8,361 nucleotides of DNA from DATCHW01 sp036508135 (GTDB lineage: Bacteria; Bacteroidota; Ignavibacteria; Tepidaquicellales; Tepidaquicellaceae). The stretch spans positions 1 through 8,361 of the forward strand of contig DATCHW010000034.1 of the NCBI GenBank assembly GCA_036508135.1, read 5' to 3'. The notes beneath the pieces were generated by a model. The model had not been told where the DNA came from. It saw only the letters and a program-made list of their open reading frames with translations, and did no database searches. Each line of letters opens with the position of its first letter. Within the stretch, counting starts at the first letter, position 1. Shown here in pieces: positions 5,597 to 8,361 of the stretch. A program made the translations under genes and the position numbers.

Positions 5597-5632
5597 ATAA
5601 AGGAACTAGCTGAGCTCAGCTAGTTCCTTTAT
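5597..5632. repeat. 36-bp perfect palindrome
   Basis: Arms 5597-5614 and 5615-5632 (ATAAAGGAACTAGCTGAG and its exact complement) meet without a spacer. The core reads CTAGCTGAGCTCAGCTAG. As RNA it would form a very stable hairpin with a GAGCTC-derived loop. It may act as a terminator in either direction (CCTTTAT follows the stem on both strands), as a resolvase/binding site, or as part of an origin. Confidence 0.7.
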
Positions 5633-5638
5633 GTCGTT

Positions 5639-5757
5639 AAGTGTATCATAAAACCTATTAGACCACATGATACACTTTCGCAACCAATTGAATGGGTTTA
5701 TAGATATTATTATCTCTCTTTTTTAATGTATCATTTAACTATAGTTTTTGATACATT
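5639..5757. repeat. Four alternating TGTATCA motifs forming two hairpins
   Basis: An 11-bp inverted repeat (AAGTGTATCAT, 5639-5649; ATGATACACTT, 5667-5677) and a 9-bp one (AATGTATCA, 5725-5733; TGATACATT, 5749-5757) share the core TGTATCA/TGATACA. The motif therefore occurs four times, alternating in direction, within about 120 bp. The shared core suggests binding sites for one protein or a duplicated hairpin. Confidence 0.6.
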
Positions 5758-5812
5758 GTTTTATATTAAATAGTTAAACAGTAAAAGGAATTTAAAATAA
5801 CACCAAATGTAG

Positions 5813-5837
5813 TATAGGGTATGTTTTAAACCCTATA
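5813..5837. repeat. 8-bp inverted repeat with CCCTATA core
   Basis: TATAGGGT (5813-5820) and ACCCTATA (5830-5837) flank a 9-nt loop. The string CCCTATATG recurs at about 6002-6010, closer to the protease gene end. No function is evident. Confidence 0.4.
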
Positions 5838-6054
5838 TGAAATGCGGTAGTATGTTTATCCAAATAATATTTAATACTTTTGTAATGCCTATATAATATC
5901 ATCCACCACTCAATCAGTACATTTTTTAATCTAGTATTATTATTAGTTTTAAGCCTTATTTATTTAACCATTTAAGTTTTACCCTGAACGTGAAAAAAAT
6001 GCCCTATATGTAAGACTTAACGGATTCACTTTTTTTTAGGATTTTTGTGTTTTA

Positions 6055-6072
6055 AGTAATTCTTCAATTACT
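6055..6072 (-). terminator. Small hairpin overlapping the protease stop codon
   Basis: On the minus strand AGTAATT-GAAG-AATTACT (6072-6055) forms a perfect 7-bp stem with a 4-nt loop that begins within the TAG stop of the protease gene. The following TTAAAAC is a poor T-tract, so termination here would be weak; an mRNA 3'-end stabiliser is equally likely. Confidence 0.35.
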
Positions 6073-6805
6073 ATACCTTAACAGTGATAAATTTATATAT
6101 TACATATCCAATTATTATAAGGAGGAACCATGTAGTTCTTATATTTTGAATAAAAACTATAAACATAGGTAACATTACTAAAAAAACTATAACTAAATAC
6201 CCTATTTTTCTGAATTTTAAAGGATTAGTTTTAAATTGAGGAATTTTATTTTCGAGCAATCCCATTAATAGTTGTCCTCCATCAAGAACAGGAATTGGTA
6301 ATGAATTTATAATACCTAAAAATATACTAACTTCGCCTAAACTGCCTATATAGTTGCAGTATTTATTCGCAAATGTTACGGTAGGAAATATTGTCATACA
6401 ATTTGATAAATAGTTTAATGGATGGTGGTGCAAATAGCTGAACATATTAGTATATCCAGAGAAAATGTTGAATTGCCATCCTTGTAAACCATTAATAATT
6501 AAAATACATAACATCGGAAGAATAAAAATGCTCATTATTAATCCTCCGACTGTGAATATTAATCTGCTACTTCTTGAATAAGTTAAATACTCTTCATCGT
6601 CTTTTTCAGGTTTAACATATGCCCCTAATAAAATCCAAGCTATTTTATAGGTTGTCCCTTTAAAATAGAATTTTGTTATAGTAGGTCCAAACCCAAGAGA
6701 AACTTCACTAATCTTTATACCAGATATTTTAGCCCCCAACATATGACCTAATTCATGGAATAGAGTAGCGATAATGATTGTTATAAATATTTGTATAAAG
6801 CTCAT
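6071..6805 (-). CDS. Short site-2 protease family (M50) intramembrane zinc metalloprotease
   Basis: Predicted polytopic membrane protease cutting a membrane-embedded substrate. Residues 3-20 form the first hydrophobic segment and carry the zinc motif HELGH (17-21; H17, E18, H21), followed by the GLGFGP-like SLGFGP (36-41) of this family. The second motif, NSLPIPVLDGG (167-177), supplies the third zinc ligand D175. Further hydrophobic segments lie at about 83-105, 203-220 and 226-240. At 244 residues it is much shorter than RseP-type proteases, and there is no PDZ sequence between the motifs, so it resembles minimal SpoIVFB- or pheromone-processing types. The ATG start has AGGGGTG seven bases upstream. 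It lies 122 bp downstream of the relaxase gene on the same strand, so co-transcription is possible. The substrate is unknown; anti-sigma factors, signal-peptide remnants or peptide pheromones are family precedents. Confidence 0.88.
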   Translation of the reverse strand: MSFIQIFITIIIATLFHELGHMLGAKISGIKISEVSLGFGPTITKFYFKGTTYKIAWILLGAYVKPEKDDEEYLTYSRSSRLIFTVGGLIMSIFILPMLCILIINGLQGWQFNIFSGYTNMFSYLHHHPLNYLSNCMTIFPTVTFANKYCNYIGSLGEVSIFLGIINSLPIPVLDGGQLLMGLLENKIPQFKTNPLKFRKIGYLVIVFLVMLPMFIVFIQNIRTTWFLLIIIGYVIYKFITVKV

Positions 6806-6927
6806 AAAAGAGCACCCCTATCTTTATTTATATATTTTAAGACATATACCTTTTTTCTTATACTATTACGTAGCATAAATTACTAATTGTAATAAAGAAT
6901 AGTCTTCCAAGCAAGTATTAAATTTAA
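6806..6927 (-). other. Gap between relaxase and site-2 protease genes
   Basis: This spacer holds the protease ribosome binding site (AGGGGTG, about 6813-6819) and AT-rich DNA that could include a weak promoter, but I see no strong -35/-10 pair and no terminator after the relaxase stop. Read-through from the relaxase gene is therefore possible. Confidence 0.4.
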
Positions 6928-8361
6928 CTATAAACTAGGCTCTTGGCTCCTCTTTTTCCGATTCTGCAATATCTTCTTTTGTGATTTTTTCTTTTGTCTA
7001 TCATTTTCAAATTTACCTTCTTGAAACCTCTGGTCTATTTCATTTATTAAAGTACCGATAACATCAAATAACAAACTTTTTTCACTAACTGCTTTTGCAC
7101 GATCCTTTGCAAACGAATTACTATTTCTATCATCAAATTCTTTATCTGATACTTTAAAATCTTTCATAAAGTTATCTTTGTTAAAATAATTTTTAACTAG
7201 GCCTTTTGATACTTCATTTAATTTTTCATTTGAATGACATTCCATATAAAACATATTTTTGTACATTTCATTTATTTTAAAATCAGGATATTTTTCTTTA
7301 AGCTTTTCATTATTATCTATATCCAAAATATTTAAAATTTCTTCCTGTTGATGCGAATTATATTTACAAGTTACATTTTTAAAATCATCAGGCATTAATG
7401 TTTTACCAAAGTATTCTTTACTCATAATAAGTAATTCTTTTTCTTCTAACTTTAGTTCTACTCTACTTTCCCATCCAGGATACATTTTAGCTAATTTAAT
7501 ATCATATATACCATTTATAATTTTCAACGAACTTTTTAAATCAGTCTTTCTATTAAACATTTTTTCTAAAGTCTTGAGTATTTTATCAGGTACATTTTTA
7601 GCAGTTTCAGGTTTTAATAAATCTATGTTATATTTTTTTACTATTCCATTAAATACAGTTTCTATGTGTTCAATATCTTCTTTAACTGATTTTGTAAATC
7701 TTGTGTTATTACTAAATATATCATTTAGCGATTTCTCCAAACTATCCGCTTTTACTTTATCTTTCAATAATAATAATTCATCAGCATTAAGTATTTTTTT
7801 ATTATCAACCGTAGTGTTAACTATTTCAATTTTTTCATCAATGTTCAAGCTACTTATATCTAAACTAGTATAGTTTAATTTTAGAAATCTATCTGCTTCA
7901 GTTGCCAAAATTTCAATTGCTTCATTGAGTATTTTTTCTTCTTTATCAACTCTATTTAATTTGTTTGTTTTATCTATACTATCATCTTTAAAGCTTAAAG
8001 ATTTCTCCCATTTTTTCAATTGAACAATTCTATTATTTACATTTTCATAATTAATAAATATTTTTAATTCTTTAGCTGCATTTTTCAAAATTCCCTTTTC
8101 TTTTGGAGAAAATTTTCTATAGAACTTCTTATAATTATCATGTGTTTTCTTTTCTTCTTTATATTTACCTAAGTCAATTACAGTATTATTATATTCATTA
8201 ATAACTTTATTCTTGTTTACCTTTTCTGATTCCCTACCTTTACTATTTATATCTCTAGCTATATACCCCTCATGTATTGTTGGTTGTTTTTCATTTCCTA
8301 AATTTTTATTACTTTCACATGTAATAACTTCACTTATTCCATTATTTTTTAATGCCTTATT
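6928..8361 (-). CDS. MobA/MobL-type (MOBQ) plasmid relaxase, C-terminal part, 5' end outside window
   Basis: The frame is open from the stop (6930-6928) to the window edge: 477 visible residues with the true start beyond 8361. An internal TTG at 8088 is not the start, because the 91 codons before it are open and look like family sequence. The segment PTIHEGYIARDINSKGRESEKVNKNKVINEYN (27-58 of the visible part) matches in layout the HEG..AREME.RG..SE..NINREI.E.N region that follows the catalytic domain in MobA/MobL proteins. The remainder is long, lysine/glutamate-rich and helical, ending in a basic tail (RKKRSQEPSL). These relaxases nick one strand at oriT and lead it into the conjugation pore; the catalytic Tyr and HxH metal site would lie outside the window, as would oriT. 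It marks the region as mobilizable plasmid or integrated mobilizable element. Confidence 0.78.
   Translation of the reverse strand, partial: NKALKNNGISEVITCESNKNLGNEKQPTIHEGYIARDINSKGRESEKVNKNKVINEYNNTVIDLGKYKEEKKTHDNYKKFYRKFSPKEKGILKNAAKELKIFINYENVNNRIVQLKKWEKSLSFKDDSIDKTNKLNRVDKEEKILNEAIEILATEADRFLKLNYTSLDISSLNIDEKIEIVNTTVDNKKILNADELLLLKDKVKADSLEKSLNDIFSNNTRFTKSVKEDIEHIETVFNGIVKKYNIDLLKPETAKNVPDKILKTLEKMFNRKTDLKSSLKIINGIYDIKLAKMYPGWESRVELKLEEKELLIMSKEYFGKTLMPDDFKNVTCKYNSHQQEEILNILDIDNNEKLKEKYPDFKINEMYKNMFYMECHSNEKLNEVSKGLVKNYFNKDNFMKDFKVSDKEFDDRNSNSFAKDRAKAVSEKSLLFDVIGTLINEIDQRFQEGKFENDRQKKKSQKKILQNRKKRSQEPSL

Larger units (their letters stand above)
5154..6070. other. 917-bp gene-free, hairpin-dense region
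   Basis: I find no coding region with a start, ribosome binding site and plausible product on either strand. Instead there is a run of inverted repeats: 5257-5286, 5367-5418, 5501-5528, 5562-5581, 5597-5632, 5639-5677, 5725-5757, 5813-5837 and 6055-6072. One (5501-5538) is a clear plus-strand terminator although no gene precedes it on that strand, so a non-coding transcript is plausible. A replication or transfer-related site is another possibility, given the relaxase to the right. Confidence 0.5.

Noticed and set aside
7574..7873. 99-codon plus-strand open frame inside the relaxase gene
   Set aside because: It is a shadow frame in AT-rich lysine/glutamate codons, without ribosome binding site or family signal.
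6928..8088. Treating the TTG at 8088 as the start of a 386-residue protein
   Set aside because: The same frame is open for 91 further codons to the window edge, and those codons carry the HEGYIAR segment typical of MobA/MobL proteins, so the gene is simply cut by the window.

Overview
The window is AT-rich, with codon use typical of low-GC Bacillota. The protein types, the strong GGAGG ribosome binding sites and a small protein of clostridial character point to Clostridium or a close relative; this is inference from sequence alone. There are five substantial coding regions, one small one, and an unusual amount of gene-free DNA. The right edge cuts a plasmid-type MobA/MobL (MOBQ) relaxase and the left end holds a broken group II intron, so the region looks like accessory DNA (mobilizable plasmid or integrated mobilizable element) rather than conserved backbone.

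Left part (1-850): 1-202 holds no gene I can support. 203-621 (minus) is the 5' part of a group II intron; its 5' end is intact, and EBS1/IBS1 and EBS2/IBS2 pairings can still be read. Next comes a rho-independent terminator (661-695, minus). Between it and the stop of the oxidoreductase lies a 53-codon stretch, open and in frame with that gene, which looks like a coding remnant.

Middle-left (848-3576): a divergent pair. A 675-residue flavin/iron-sulfur oxidoreductase of the 2-enoate reductase / 2,4-dienoyl-CoA reductase family (minus) faces a TetR-family regulator (plus). The 119 bp between them holds a 13+13 bp perfect inverted repeat sitting on the oxidoreductase promoter: a self-contained, presumably ligand-induced enoate-reducing module.

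Middle (3577-5153): a gap with three successive perfect inverted repeats leads to uppP (undecaprenyl-diphosphatase, bacitracin-resistance family). Its catalytic N-terminus can only be encoded if translation starts at a non-canonical AUU. A long hairpin and a convergent 73-residue small protein with a TTG start follow.

Right part (5154-8361): about 0.9 kb without a gene but with many hairpins, including a textbook terminator, a 36-bp perfect palindrome and four alternating copies of a TGTATCA motif. Then, on the minus strand, come a short PDZ-less site-2 protease (M50) and, upstream of it, the C-terminal 477 residues of the relaxase, open to the window edge.

The most interesting items are the AUU-started uppP, the intron fragment with preserved exon-recognition pairings, the hairpin-dense gene-free region, and the site-2 protease in the mobilization neighbourhood. 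I see no tRNA, rRNA or CRISPR array.
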